DNA of 42,427 bases from a virus, in IMG/VR virus record IMGVR_UViG_3300028831_000408, positions 1-42,427 of that record. One strand, 5' to 3'. The notes under the pieces are model-generated. The model searched no databases, was not told the DNA's origin, and saw nothing but the letters and a program-made list of their open reading frames with translations. Below, in pieces: positions 15,793 through 22,997 of this stretch; positions within the stretch are counted from its first letter, which is position 1; each line of letters starts with the position of its first letter. Both the position numbers and the translations under genes were made by a program.

Positions 15793-17381
15793 GCTTCAAG
15801 CTTCGTCCGAGGCGCGGAACGGCTTCGCAATGGTCCTCTGCCAACCCGGTGCTGGACATCGCGGAGATCGGTTTGGAAATGGGATCCGAGAACCGGCTCA
15901 AGTTCGGGACTGGATCGGGCGCGTGGAATTCCCTGCCGTACCTTGAAGGTTGGACGCAAGGCAAGTTCGACGCTGCATTTGCGGCAAAAAACACGGACGC
16001 GCTTTCGGAGGGTGCAACAAACCTCTACTTTTCGCAGGCGGCTTTTGACTCCGCCTTTGCAGGCAAAACGACGGATGATCTCCCGGCCGGTTCCTCGAAC
16101 CTCTATTTTACGGATGCACTGTTCGATGGGCGTTTTGCCGCTGATTTTCCTGCGGCATTTGACACGAGGCTTGCTGCCAAGAGCACGTCGGACTTGGCTG
16201 AAGGGGCCAATCTGTATTACACGGCAGCGCGGTTCGATTCGGCTTTCGCTGCAAAGACAACCGCAAACCTCACAGAAGGCGCGAACCTTTACTACACCGA
16301 CGCTCGCGCTAGAGCCGCCTTCAGCGCCACGGCTCCGGTGGCATTGAGCGCAGGCGTAATTTCGATGCCAGCCTCAACGAACTCCGTTGACGGTTACTTG
16401 ACGAGCGCGGATCACACGACGTTTGCCGCCAAGGAATCGGCCCTGACGTTCTCAAGCCCTCTGAGCCGGGCCGTGAACACGATTTCAATTGCCGTTGCCA
16501 GCGCCTCGGTGAACGGCTACTTGTCGAGCAGCGATTTCAGTTCTTTTGCCGCCAAAGTCAGCACCTCCCGCAGCATTGCCACGACCAGTCCGGTGCTCGG
16601 CGGCGGCGATCTTTCGGCGGATCGGACAATCAGCCTGGATTTCACGACCGCATGGACCTGGACCGCCAATGGCATTGCCGCTACGCCAACAGACCGGATC
16701 ATCCTAAGCAACACGATGGCGGCGATTAGTGGCACGCAGCAGTATTCGCCTGCGTTTCGGTTAAGTGGTCAAGCGTTTGATACAACTCTTTCTGCAAGTA
16801 AATCAGTGGATTGGCGTATCTACGTCCAGCCGCTTCAGGGCGCTACTGCCGTCCTTGGCAGCAACCTACTATTTCAGGAGTCTCATGCAGGCGGGGCTTT
16901 TTCGACGATGTTGACGATTGGATCACAAGGCAACACAGCATTATTCTCACAAAGCCTTGGCACCTCTGGCAGCTTTTCTTTGTCTGCAACTGGAAGTGTG
17001 GCATGGAGCGGACGCGGCTCCATCAAGAGCAGTGCCAACGGAGTTATTGAATTGTACAACAGCGCTGCCAACGATTTTACTCGGCTGAACTTTGGCTCAA
17101 CCGGAGCGACTAGGCCCGCTCTCGCCGTCAGCAGCACGACGCTTAAATGCCGTCTCGCGGATGACAGTGCCGATGCACCTTTCACCGCCAAGAACTTCGC
17201 CTGCGACGGCACGGGCGTGGGGTTTAATGGCAGCGCCACGACGGGCAAGAGCAGTGCATACACCGTTACCAACCAGACTGCCTCTCGCACTCTGGACGTA
17301 AGCACTGTGACGCTCACTGGCCTCGCTAACAATGTGGCAGCCATCATTGCCGATCTCAAGACTTGCGGTCTCTTTGCCTAG
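15789..17381 (+). CDS. Tail fibre with Mtd_N-type N-terminus
   Basis: A 530-residue tail fibre. I place the start at GTG 15789, in a GTGA overlap with the previous stop. A longer frame from 15588 would read wholly through that gene. Residues 2-55 match the N-terminal domain of Mtd-type fibre proteins (KLRPRRGTASQWSSANPVL, then IAEIGLE, then WNSLPYLEGW). Residues about 58-180 are about five repeats of 25 residues with the words (S/T)DLAEGANLYYT and ARFDSAFAAK. Residues 195-260 hold two copies of VxGYLxSxDxxxFAAK, followed by LGGGDLSADRTISL. The beta-rich distal part ends in AAIIADLKTCGLFA, a common fibre C-terminus. It likely forms a trimer that recognises the cell surface. No reverse transcriptase was found nearby, so there is no sign of diversification. 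Confidence 0.85.
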   Translation: MSFKLRPRRGTASQWSSANPVLDIAEIGLEMGSENRLKFGTGSGAWNSLPYLEGWTQGKFDAAFAAKNTDALSEGATNLYFSQAAFDSAFAGKTTDDLPAGSSNLYFTDALFDGRFAADFPAAFDTRLAAKSTSDLAEGANLYYTAARFDSAFAAKTTANLTEGANLYYTDARARAAFSATAPVALSAGVISMPASTNSVDGYLTSADHTTFAAKESALTFSSPLSRAVNTISIAVASASVNGYLSSSDFSSFAAKVSTSRSIATTSPVLGGGDLSADRTISLDFTTAWTWTANGIAATPTDRIILSNTMAAISGTQQYSPAFRLSGQAFDTTLSASKSVDWRIYVQPLQGATAVLGSNLLFQESHAGGAFSTMLTIGSQGNTALFSQSLGTSGSFSLSATGSVAWSGRGSIKSSANGVIELYNSAANDFTRLNFGSTGATRPALAVSSTTLKCRLADDSADAPFTAKNFACDGTGVGFNGSATTGKSSAYTVTNQTASRTLDVSTVTLTGLANNVAAIIADLKTCGLFA

Positions 17382-17642
17382 ATGACCCACGGAGCCATAC
17401 CAGCGAACACGGACTCAGGCGGCGTCTGTATGAGGGTCGGCACCGTTGCAGTGCTCCTAACCGACGTGACGAAGGCCGTGATATTCTCCACGCCGATGCC
17501 GAATACCTCCTACCTCGTCGTGCTAGCGCCGAACGGCCTCACCGGAGCGTTCTCTGCAACGAACCTAACCGTCAATGGGTTCACGCTCAATTTGCCCGGC
17601 GTCCTCGGCGTTGTGGGTTACGTTGCAATCAGTCTTGTATGA
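17382..17642 (+). CDS. Small distal fibre-tip-like protein
   Basis: An 86-residue beta-rich protein whose ATG directly follows the fibre stop. The words VIFSTPMPNTSYLVVLAPNG and LTVNGFTLNLPG match small C-terminal domains often fused to phage fibres, so this may be the detached tip of the fibre, acting as its receptor-binding or folding partner. No signal peptide. The separation from the fibre by a single stop (TAG) suggests either a natural split or occasional read-through that would append it. The stop overlaps the next start (ATGA). Confidence 0.65.
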   Translation: MTHGAIPANTDSGGVCMRVGTVAVLLTDVTKAVIFSTPMPNTSYLVVLAPNGLTGAFSATNLTVNGFTLNLPGVLGVVGYVAISLV

Positions 17643-17878
17643 AAACCGAATCACGATTGCCTAATAAGGTCGAACCGAGCAATGGCGATCCACCGCTTGC
17701 GGATCAGAGGTTCAAGTTGGAATTCACAAAGGCTGAAGCGGACGAGTTTGCCAATCTCATGGACGGTGTGCTCAAGGTTTACGGCCTGCGCGCCGCCCAG
17801 CCGGTAACACGTTGGATCGACCGGTTCAACGAGGCCATGAACAAATCCGTCGTTGACGCAGGCAAACACGAGGCGTAG
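17639..17878 (+). CDS. Small unknown protein, 79 residues
   Basis: Starts at ATG 17639 in a 4-base overlap with the tip-like gene. The product has a charged, disordered start and a helical body (KLEFTKAEADEFANLMDGVL, then RWIDRFNEAMNKSV). I do not recognise it. It is soluble and acidic/basic mixed, without export signal. A longer frame open from 17363 lies inside its neighbours and is not used. Its place in the fibre operon suggests a structural or chaperone role. Confidence 0.6.
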   Translation: MKTESRLPNKVEPSNGDPPLADQRFKLEFTKAEADEFANLMDGVLKVYGLRAAQPVTRWIDRFNEAMNKSVVDAGKHEA

Positions 17879-17890
17879 AACCGGGGCGCT

Positions 17891-18205
17891 ATGGCACTCC
17901 GACGATACACACCCAAGACGTTCACCAAACTCGTTGCTTCTTCAGCCACTCCGGAATTTATTCACGATAACGACATCCGGATGTACGGCCTCATCTTTAT
18001 TGCCGAGAAGGCTGTTGGGACCGAAAACTCCGGCGATGTGTTCATCCAGATCGGAGGGGTTGACGCGATCAAATTGGAACCTGGCCGGCAGTTGACCTGG
18101 CCGCAGCCGCCTTTTGAAGCGGGCTACCTAATGCCCCAAGATTTCAAACTCCGCGTCAGCACGAACAATGACGGAGTCCGCGTCATCTACAACGAACTGA
18201 CATGA
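17891..18205 (+). CDS. Small beta-rich structural protein, unknown
   Basis: A 104-residue protein with beta pattern (RMYGLIFIAEKAVGTENSGD, then VFIQIGGVDAIKLEPGRQLT) and a Pro-rich loop. The composition is like that of small phage proteins that decorate virions or cap tails. It starts 12 nt after the previous stop and ends in an ATGA overlap with the membrane-anchored fibre-like gene. Not recognised further. Confidence 0.6.
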   Translation: MALRRYTPKTFTKLVASSATPEFIHDNDIRMYGLIFIAEKAVGTENSGDVFIQIGGVDAIKLEPGRQLTWPQPPFEAGYLMPQDFKLRVSTNNDGVRVIYNELT

Positions 18206-19476
18206 AATCTTTTCTCGATCGCATGGTCGTTCCAGCCGCGTTCATTGTTGTCGTCGCCTTCATCTTTCTCCTTCTCTACGCCGCCTTCCAACCGATCGAG
18301 GCGCAGCCGGCCTCGCAGATCCGGTTGCGCGATCTTAACGACGTTCGGATCGCAACGACGCCGGCCAACGGGGCGGCTCTGGTTTGGAACAGCGCGGCGA
18401 ATCGTTGGACGAATGGAATCGCGGGAAGCACTGGGAGTTTCACCAATGCGCTCGCCAATCCATTCACGACGAACGTGACGACCGTGACCCCGAACACATT
18501 GGTAAGCGTCGATAACGCCGGCGTCCCCCACGGAAACGGAGTCACCGCGCAGGTCGTTTGGAATTCCCTGTTCAACTCTCTCGATAAGACCGGCCTTTCA
18601 GGCAGTGCACTTGTGTTTGCGAACAGCCCTGTACTGAGCAGCGTCACGAACGCGAGTTTAACGCCAAGCACTCTCGTTTACGCAGACGCCACTAAAAAAG
18701 AATCGAGCGCTATAATCGGCTACGGTCTTGATTTCACGGCGGGAACTTTGAGCGCGCCACTGCTTCTGTCTCAAAACGGAACCAACGGGGCTCCGACGAT
18801 CAACTTCACGAACAGCGCGACTGTGACGTGGACGAAAGCGGGAACGAACTGGCAGGCGAACGTCGCCGTTGTGGGGCCTGCGGGTGAGACGAATTATTAT
18901 GACTTCACTTTCATCACGAACAACATTTTTCTAAGCGGCAAGGGCAACACGCTGATCGTTACACAGGCGCTCACGATTCAAGCCATCAAGACCAATTTGC
19001 TTGCGACCACATCGACCGGCCTTGTTACAAACGCTAATTACGGGACTGGCGTTTCCTGGGACCCGAGCACGCTAACACTCTCAGCGAGTGGCGGTGGCGG
19101 CAGCGCAGGCTCAACCAACTACCGAAGCCTAGTCGTCACACTCACGATGACCGGGACGAACGTTGACGCCGGCCAGATCGACTGGGCGCGGACAAACCAG
19201 TGTTATCGGTTGACGCTCACGAATAGCGCCTTTTTCGGTGATACAGTTTGCACCAATGTCCCCGACACAAACTCCTTCCAATGGTTGCAACTGGACCTAG
19301 TGCAGGATGCGACAGGCGGAAGGAAGGTGACATTCACTAACTCGATCTTCGCGGGCGTCAACGGGACATTCGCCATTACGACCAACGCTAGCGCCTGGGA
19401 CTCTTGCACACTCATCAACTCGCGGCAGACCAACGGCAACGTCGCTGTTTTGCCTTCCAACAACCTGCACCGATGA
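18202..19476 (+). CDS. Fibre-like protein with N-terminal membrane segment
   Basis: A 424-residue protein with two unlike parts. Residues about 9-29 (VVPAAFIVVVAFIFLLLYAA) form a clear hydrophobic segment after a Lys/Arg start, either a signal anchor or a signal peptide cleaved near IEA-QPAS. After it comes fibre-type sequence: LRDLNDVRIATTPANGAALV and VWNSAANRWTNG, then Asn/Thr/Ser/Gly-rich beta repeats, and a C-terminal beta domain (about 310-424) with WDSCTLINSRQTNGNVAVL. The fibre-like body is known from tail proteins, but these normally carry no export signal, so the protein may be displayed in the cell envelope. ATGA overlap at the start and at the end couple it to neighbours. Confidence 0.7.
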   Translation: MKSFLDRMVVPAAFIVVVAFIFLLLYAAFQPIEAQPASQIRLRDLNDVRIATTPANGAALVWNSAANRWTNGIAGSTGSFTNALANPFTTNVTTVTPNTLVSVDNAGVPHGNGVTAQVVWNSLFNSLDKTGLSGSALVFANSPVLSSVTNASLTPSTLVYADATKKESSAIIGYGLDFTAGTLSAPLLLSQNGTNGAPTINFTNSATVTWTKAGTNWQANVAVVGPAGETNYYDFTFITNNIFLSGKGNTLIVTQALTIQAIKTNLLATTSTGLVTNANYGTGVSWDPSTLTLSASGGGGSAGSTNYRSLVVTLTMTGTNVDAGQIDWARTNQCYRLTLTNSAFFGDTVCTNVPDTNSFQWLQLDLVQDATGGRKVTFTNSIFAGVNGTFAITTNASAWDSCTLINSRQTNGNVAVLPSNNLHR

Positions 19477-20402
19477 TGCGTTTTCTCTTTTCGCTATTCT
19501 TATTCGCCTGGTCCCTCCACGCTGCTGGCCCGGTGCGCTGCGCTTTCGACGCGAAGGTTGTGAACTGGAATTATCGCAGCTTCAAAATCAACGCACTCGT
19601 AAACCCGACAATATCCTTGCTCGCTTCTTCGGTTTGGATGGGTGGGATTCGCACCATCGGCTACTACCCTGGCAACGTCGTGAGAGCGAATCTGTTTTGT
19701 GGCACAAGCTACGGAGGCACCAACGGCTGCGGGGATTCAACAGCTGGTGGATACTATGAAATTGGCGCGCCGCAGGTGCCGCTTATCAACGATGTCGGCA
19801 GTGAGCGCGATGAGAGCCTTTCCGTCCCGGCTTATTGGAATTACCGGGAAACCGGGTCAAGCGGCGGTCTTGGTGCTGTATCTTCTGCGCACGCTGTCAC
19901 CTTGGACACCGGCATCACTCCCAGCACTGACCTGTCGTTGAATGATGTTCATGTGGCTGTTTACATGATGGGGAGCGGGGCTGAATCGGGAAATGTTACT
20001 CCGATTGGCGCTGTGTCGGGCGGCGCCAACTTCTGTTGTCTGATGGTGAGTGCCTACGCGGGCGCCAACGTGACGCAGATAGGCACCTACGTTGGTCAAC
20101 CCGCTGCAACAGACACCAACGGAGCGGGCTTTTATATTGGAACCCGAGTCTCGAACAGCGCTGATGGAGTGCGACAATACCACAATGACACTGCCACTGG
20201 AGTTTCAACATCTGTTGGAGCAGCATTGCCAAGCATCCACCTTTTAATTTTTGGTCAAAACAACGGAGGGGCAATCGACAGCTCGACCTTTCATTTGAGC
20301 GGCGGCTACGCCATCGGAAAAACCGTCACCGCGGCGGTGGCCACAAACGGATACTATCAAACATGGCAGCAGTTCGAAACGTTACTTGGGAGGCAGAAAT
20401 GA
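19473..20402 (+). CDS. Secreted lectin-like/fibre-like protein
   Basis: A 309-residue protein, start ATG 19473 in a 4-base overlap (a second ATG follows at 19476). The first 19 residues (MMRFLFSLFLFAWSLHAAG) are a typical Sec signal peptide with likely cleavage after HAA. The mature part is beta-rich and Gly/Ser/Thr/Asn-rich, with four Cys. It ends in a pattern seen in concanavalin-like fibre domains (FHLSGGYAIG, then YYQTWQQFETLLGRQK). The family is not certain. A signal peptide on a fibre-like protein is unusual for a virion component and again suggests export to the envelope. The ATGA overlap at the stop couples it to a tiny membrane protein. Confidence 0.65.
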   Translation: MMRFLFSLFLFAWSLHAAGPVRCAFDAKVVNWNYRSFKINALVNPTISLLASSVWMGGIRTIGYYPGNVVRANLFCGTSYGGTNGCGDSTAGGYYEIGAPQVPLINDVGSERDESLSVPAYWNYRETGSSGGLGAVSSAHAVTLDTGITPSTDLSLNDVHVAVYMMGSGAESGNVTPIGAVSGGANFCCLMVSAYAGANVTQIGTYVGQPAATDTNGAGFYIGTRVSNSADGVRQYHNDTATGVSTSVGAALPSIHLLIFGQNNGGAIDSSTFHLSGGYAIGKTVTAAVATNGYYQTWQQFETLLGRQK

Positions 20403-20494
20403 CGCGCCGCGACAAAATTTGGGCTTGGATATTCACCGGCTTCTGGCTGGCGGTGGTCGTGATTTACGCCGCTTTCTGGCTTAAAGTGCCGTGA
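20399..20494 (+). CDS. Tiny single-pass membrane protein, 31 residues
   Basis: Gene of 32 codons: MTRRDKIWAWIFTGFWLAVV and onward to YAAFWLKVP. A basic start is followed by one transmembrane helix (about residues 8-27), giving a short cytoplasmic N-terminus. It starts in an ATGA overlap with the lectin-like gene and ends in a GTGA overlap with the next gene. Double coupling and the clean helix support it. Holin, signal-anchor or toxin-like roles are possible; none can be shown. Confidence 0.6.
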   Translation: MTRRDKIWAWIFTGFWLAVVVIYAAFWLKVP

Positions 20495-20913
20495 AGCCCT
20501 GCACCGGCCCGCACCGATTCGAGCCATTCAATCCGCGCTACAAACCGATCAATGCTCAAATCCTCAACACCAAGAGACGCCGCTGGCGCGTGTTGTTCTT
20601 CGACGCGGACAGCGGCGCACCGATTCGATTGGGCACAGAGAAGCTACCGTTCATCACGGTCTCCGGTGCTGCTCGCTACGGTGTGTTCATTCCTCTCGTT
20701 CCTGCCAGCGCTCGCAGTGACGTTATCGTGGGAACCGAGCGTTGGAGCGACTATTTCAATTGTCGCCCCGCGCACTCGCGCAGGGCGACCGACCGTTGGA
20801 GCGACTGGCTACCGCATTTGGTGGTTTCAATCCGCGCCCCGAGCGCTCGCGCGGGACGAACAGACGTTCTACTACAGGGCCGAACGCCTGCTGCGATCAT
20901 AACGGACAAATGA
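20491..20913 (+). CDS. Unknown protein, C-terminal half crossed by repeats
   Basis: A 140-residue frame from GTG 20491 (overlapping the previous stop) to a TGA overlapping the next ATG. The first about 60 codons have high GC at third positions and look real (KRRRWRVLFFDADSGAPIRL, then LPFITVSGAARYGVF). From about 20666 a second frame carries a better protein (signal peptide plus Fn3 start). From 20735 both frames run through a set of repeats, which shows as RWSD twice, 18 residues apart. The original C-terminus is therefore uncertain. Function unknown; a virion-associated role is only a guess. Confidence 0.45.
   Translation: MKPCTGPHRFEPFNPRYKPINAQILNTKRRRWRVLFFDADSGAPIRLGTEKLPFITVSGAARYGVFIPLVPASARSDVIVGTERWSDYFNCRPAHSRRATDRWSDWLPHLVVSIRAPSARAGRTDVLLQGRTPAAIITDK
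20735..20806 (+). repeat. 18-nt direct repeat flanking palindrome copy 1
   Basis: CCGAGCGTTGGAGCGACT (20735-20752) recurs as CCGACCGTTGGAGCGACT (20789-20806), 17 of 18 identical, 54 nt apart. It encloses the first palindromic element exactly, so it looks like a target-site duplication or the edge of a duplicated unit. It encodes the VGAT word twice in the Fn3 frame. Confidence 0.75.
20753..20790 (-). repeat. CRISPR-repeat-like palindromic element, copy 1
   Basis: A 38-nt unit starting ATTTCAAT on the plus strand, then a strong hairpin: GTCGCCC (20762-20768) pairs with GGGCGAC (20783-20789), and inside it GCGC pairs with GCGC around a 4-nt loop. On the minus strand it reads as a hairpin followed by ATTGAAAT, the layout of type I CRISPR repeats (hairpin then ATTGAAA(C/G)). 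It is 29/38 identical to copy 2 (offset 71 nt). Confidence 0.6.
20824..20861 (-). repeat. CRISPR-repeat-like palindromic element, copy 2
   Basis: Starts GTTTCAATCCGCGCCCCG on the plus strand and ends GGGACGAAC. Stem CCGCGC (20832-20837) pairs with GCGCGG (20849-20854) and the loop holds the palindrome GAGCGCTC. On the minus strand it ends GGATTGAAAC, as in type I-C-like CRISPR repeats. The gap to copy 1 is 33 nt (20791-20823), the length of a spacer. No cas gene and no further copies are present in the window. Confidence 0.6.
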
Positions 20914-21488
20914 AGCAATTCAAGAGTCAACTTTCGGCATTGATTTTGTTGGCGTGCTCAGGAATTTCGCAAACCATAACCTTGCAGTGGGATGCTTCAC
21001 AGGGCGCTTCAAACTATCGAGTTTATGCCTCTGAAGGAACATCCGGTTTCTCTGTCCGCATTAACACCTCATCAACGAACGCCATCGTTTCCGTTATCAC
21101 AAATTTCTCTACCAGATTTTACGTCACAGCTTTATCCACTACCGGCGAATCAGACCCCTCGAACATCGTAACGGTAGCGCCAACGGGCACGACAACGAAT
21201 CCGCCGCCTGCGAACCTGCCGCCAATCGCGCCTAGCCAGTTACGTGCATCGCTTGTCACGCCGCATCGGATCGACATTGTTTGGACGAGCGATCTTACAG
21301 CCGCGACCGAAGTTGAGAGGGCTTACGAGAATGCGCCGTTCTCGAAGGTCGCGACGGTGCCTGCTGGTACTTTGCATTGGAGCGACAACGGCATTTTCAA
21401 GAAGAATACGTATCTGTACAGGGTGAGAAGCGTTAATCAGTTTGGAGTATCACCCTACAGTAACAATGTGATATTTTCGTCGTTATGA
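20910..21488 (+). CDS. Secreted protein with two Fn3 domains
   Basis: A 192-residue protein, start ATG 20910 in an ATGA overlap (a longer frame from 20742 runs through the repeats and is not used). The first about 20 residues (QLSALILLACSGISQ) are a signal peptide; LLAC could be a weak lipobox, making it a lipoprotein. Then a first fibronectin type III domain (TITLQWDASQGASNYRVYAS to about residue 90), a Pro/Thr linker (TGTTTNPPPANLPPIAPSQL), and a second Fn3 (IDIVWTSDLTAATEVERAY to YRVRSVNQFGVSPYSN). Fn3 domains occur on phage virions, where they may bind carbohydrates, but an export signal suggests the cell envelope or periplasm. Confidence 0.75.
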   Translation: MKQFKSQLSALILLACSGISQTITLQWDASQGASNYRVYASEGTSGFSVRINTSSTNAIVSVITNFSTRFYVTALSTTGESDPSNIVTVAPTGTTTNPPPANLPPIAPSQLRASLVTPHRIDIVWTSDLTAATEVERAYENAPFSKVATVPAGTLHWSDNGIFKKNTYLYRVRSVNQFGVSPYSNNVIFSSL

Positions 21489-21646
21489 GAGTGAAAGGCC
21501 TCTTTGCAGTTCTGTCATCATTCCTCATCATCGGCACAGCGGTCGCAATTCAGGATCATCACGGCTGGCCGAATCACGGGATAATCTCTCCAGGCAATCC
21601 GCAGCCGCATGGATACGCCTCGCCGCACAGGCCGGAGCATCCATGA
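21485..21646 (+). CDS. Small secreted protein, 53 residues
   Basis: Coupled by ATGA to the Fn3 gene. Residues 1-21 (MRVKGLFAVLSSFLIIGTAV, then A) form a signal peptide with cleavage likely after TAVA. The mature part is His/Pro/Gly-rich (IQDHHGWPNHGIISPGNPQP) with seven or so His, which could bind metal. The stop overlaps the next start (ATGA at 21643). Not recognised; short but well placed. Confidence 0.58.
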   Translation: MRVKGLFAVLSSFLIIGTAVAIQDHHGWPNHGIISPGNPQPHGYASPHRPEHP

Positions 21647-21762
21647 GCCTGCTCGGCTATCTCCGCGCGGCAGTTTGCTGGATCATCGGCCATCGCACGC
21701 GCGATCTGGACGGCAAAATATACTGTTTGAGGTGCAAACGTTATCTCCAGCCGATGCCCTGA
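21643..21762 (+). CDS. Tiny protein with CxxC, 39 residues
   Basis: ATG 21643 overlaps the previous stop. MSLLGYLRAAVCWIIGHRTR forms an amphipathic or membrane-associated helix, then DLDGKIYCLRCKRYLQPMP carries a single CxxC knuckle. The pattern (helix, then YCLRCxR) occurs in other very small phage proteins as I remember them. Zinc binding as a dimer is possible. It ends the coupled chain; a hairpin follows 12 nt later. Confidence 0.55.
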   Translation: MSLLGYLRAAVCWIIGHRTRDLDGKIYCLRCKRYLQPMP

Positions 21763-21774
21763 TTGAAAGGCAGG

Positions 21775-21800
21775 CAGGCCGGAACTTGCGCCCCGGCCTG
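21775..21800 (+). repeat. 8-bp hairpin after the small-gene chain
   Basis: CAGGCCGG (21775-21782) and CCGGCCTG (21793-21800) form a perfect 8-bp GC stem with a 10-nt loop. No T-run follows. It probably marks the 3' end of the message of the small genes. Confidence 0.5.
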
Positions 21801-21848
21801 TGACTGGTGAAGTAGGATTAGACAGTTGCACACTGCCACCTTCCAAGC

Positions 21849-21871
21849 ATCCCGCGAGCCACCGGGATTTT
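21849..21871 (+). terminator. Short hairpin with T-run upstream of glycine-rich fibre gene
   Basis: ATCCCG (21849-21854) pairs with CGGGAT (21863-21868) around an 8-nt loop and is followed by TTT. It is a weak candidate intrinsic terminator in the 167-bp gap 21763-21929, which otherwise holds only the hairpin at 21775 and no gene that I can support. Confidence 0.4.
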
Positions 21872-21929
21872 CGCTTGAAAAATCCAGCTTGCCTTCGCGC
21901 GCCGCACAGTTTATGGGCATGGGCCAGCG

Positions 21930-22997
21930 ATGACTGTCCCACCTCTCACCTTCAGACTGGACAAAGGGTCACCCCTTTCATCCGAGGAGTACGATCAGAA
22001 TTTGCAGCTCCTCCGGGATTTCTGTGACGGACTCGCCAAGCTTTTCGAGGTGGTCTTCAACGCCGATGGGACGTTGAAGAACGACAGCGTGGGCACTGCG
22101 GCAATCGTCGATCGGGCGATCACCCAGCAGAAGCTTCATTGGCTCGCCAACTTTTTCTGTGTCGCTTCCGGCGTGGACAACTACACCGGGACGATTTCCC
22201 CAACTGCGGATTTCACGTACGGCGACGGAGCAACCACGGCTTTCTTTCTGCCGGTCCTGTTCACCAACGCGAATACCGGGGCGGTGACGCTGGACATAAA
22301 TTCCGGCGGGGCCAAGGCGGTGACGAAGAACGGAACGGACCCGCTGGTTGGCGGGGACATTGCGGCCGGGAGCATCCACTTGCTTTGCTATGACGGCACG
22401 CAATTCCAGATGGTGTCGCCGCCCAAACCCGGAGCCGGGCATGGGATCCAGGTGATCGGGCCGGGATCCGGCAACTGGACGGTGCCAGTGGGCATTTACG
22501 TTCTGGAAGTGGAATGCGTGGGCGGCGGCGGCGGCGGCGGGGCTTATGTCAATCCTTGGGGTGGCGGGGGCGGCGGCTATGTTTACAAGAGGATGGCCGT
22601 GTCCCCTGGCGACGTGATCGCCTACGATGTCGGCGCCGGCGGGACCGCATCGACCGGGGCTGATGACGCGGGCGACGGGGATGACACGACCTTCGGCGGG
22701 CTCACGGCGGGCGGCGGCAAAGGCGGAAGCGCCGGCAAGGGCGCTGGAGGCTCCGCAACAGGTGGCGACATCAATGTCCCAGGCCAGAATGGAGACCGCG
22801 CCGGAGATCTTCTTAGCGACGCGGACAAGAGAAGCGGCGGAGCTTCCGGACGAGGCATGGGCTTTGGCGGATTTTTAAGTACTGTCGCCTCATCCGAACC
22901 TGTCGGATACGGCGGCGGCGGTTATGGCGACTCGGATTCCGGCGGCGGTCCTAACACCAGCGACGGCGGCGACGGCGTGCTCATCATCAAATGGTAG
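21930..22997 (+). CDS. Glycine-rich tail fibre/tip protein
   Basis: A 355-residue fibre protein. Residues 1-60 form an attachment segment (PLTFRLDKGSPLSSEEYDQN, then LQLLRDFCDGLAKLFEV). Residues 65-165 are beta-rich with phrases common in fibre proteins (DSVGTAAIVDRAITQQKLHW; GAVTLDINSGGAKAVTKNGT). From about 185 a glycine-rich tip follows (VECVGGGGGGGAYVNPWGGG; VSPGDVIAYDVGAGG; end GGDGVLIIKW), the polyglycine-sandwich type seen in phage adhesins that bind host receptors. No signal peptide, so it is likely a true virion fibre, unlike the exported set upstream. Its stop overlaps the cupin start by 7 bases. Confidence 0.8.
   Translation: MTVPPLTFRLDKGSPLSSEEYDQNLQLLRDFCDGLAKLFEVVFNADGTLKNDSVGTAAIVDRAITQQKLHWLANFFCVASGVDNYTGTISPTADFTYGDGATTAFFLPVLFTNANTGAVTLDINSGGAKAVTKNGTDPLVGGDIAAGSIHLLCYDGTQFQMVSPPKPGAGHGIQVIGPGSGNWTVPVGIYVLEVECVGGGGGGGAYVNPWGGGGGGYVYKRMAVSPGDVIAYDVGAGGTASTGADDAGDGDDTTFGGLTAGGGKGGSAGKGAGGSATGGDINVPGQNGDRAGDLLSDADKRSGGASGRGMGFGGFLSTVASSEPVGYGGGGYGDSDSGGGPNTSDGGDGVLIIKW

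Larger units (their letters stand above)
20666..20902 (+). pseudogene. Fn3 signal-peptide gene broken by repeat insertions
   Basis: In the frame +1 to the 20491 gene, GTG 20666 opens a 78-residue product starting MLLATVCSFLSFLPALA, a good signal peptide, followed by VTLSWEPSVGAT, the first strand of an Fn3 domain. The strand continuation GYRIWW appears only after an 18-codon interruption, and FYYRAERL after another. Removing 54 bases (20753-20806) restores VTLSWEPSVGAT-GYRIWW, the same order as TITLQWDASQGA-SNYRVY in the next gene. I read it as a paralogue of the 20910 gene, interrupted and truncated by the palindromic repeats at 20753 and 20824. It could still be expressed as a short secreted peptide. 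Confidence 0.45.

Noticed and set aside
15789-17642. Diversity-generating retroelement, suggested by the Mtd_N domain
   Set aside because: No reverse transcriptase, accessory gene or template/variable repeat pair is visible in the window.
20735-20865. Functional CRISPR-Cas locus
   Set aside because: Only two imperfect repeats, no leader and no cas genes in the window; reported only as CRISPR-repeat-like.
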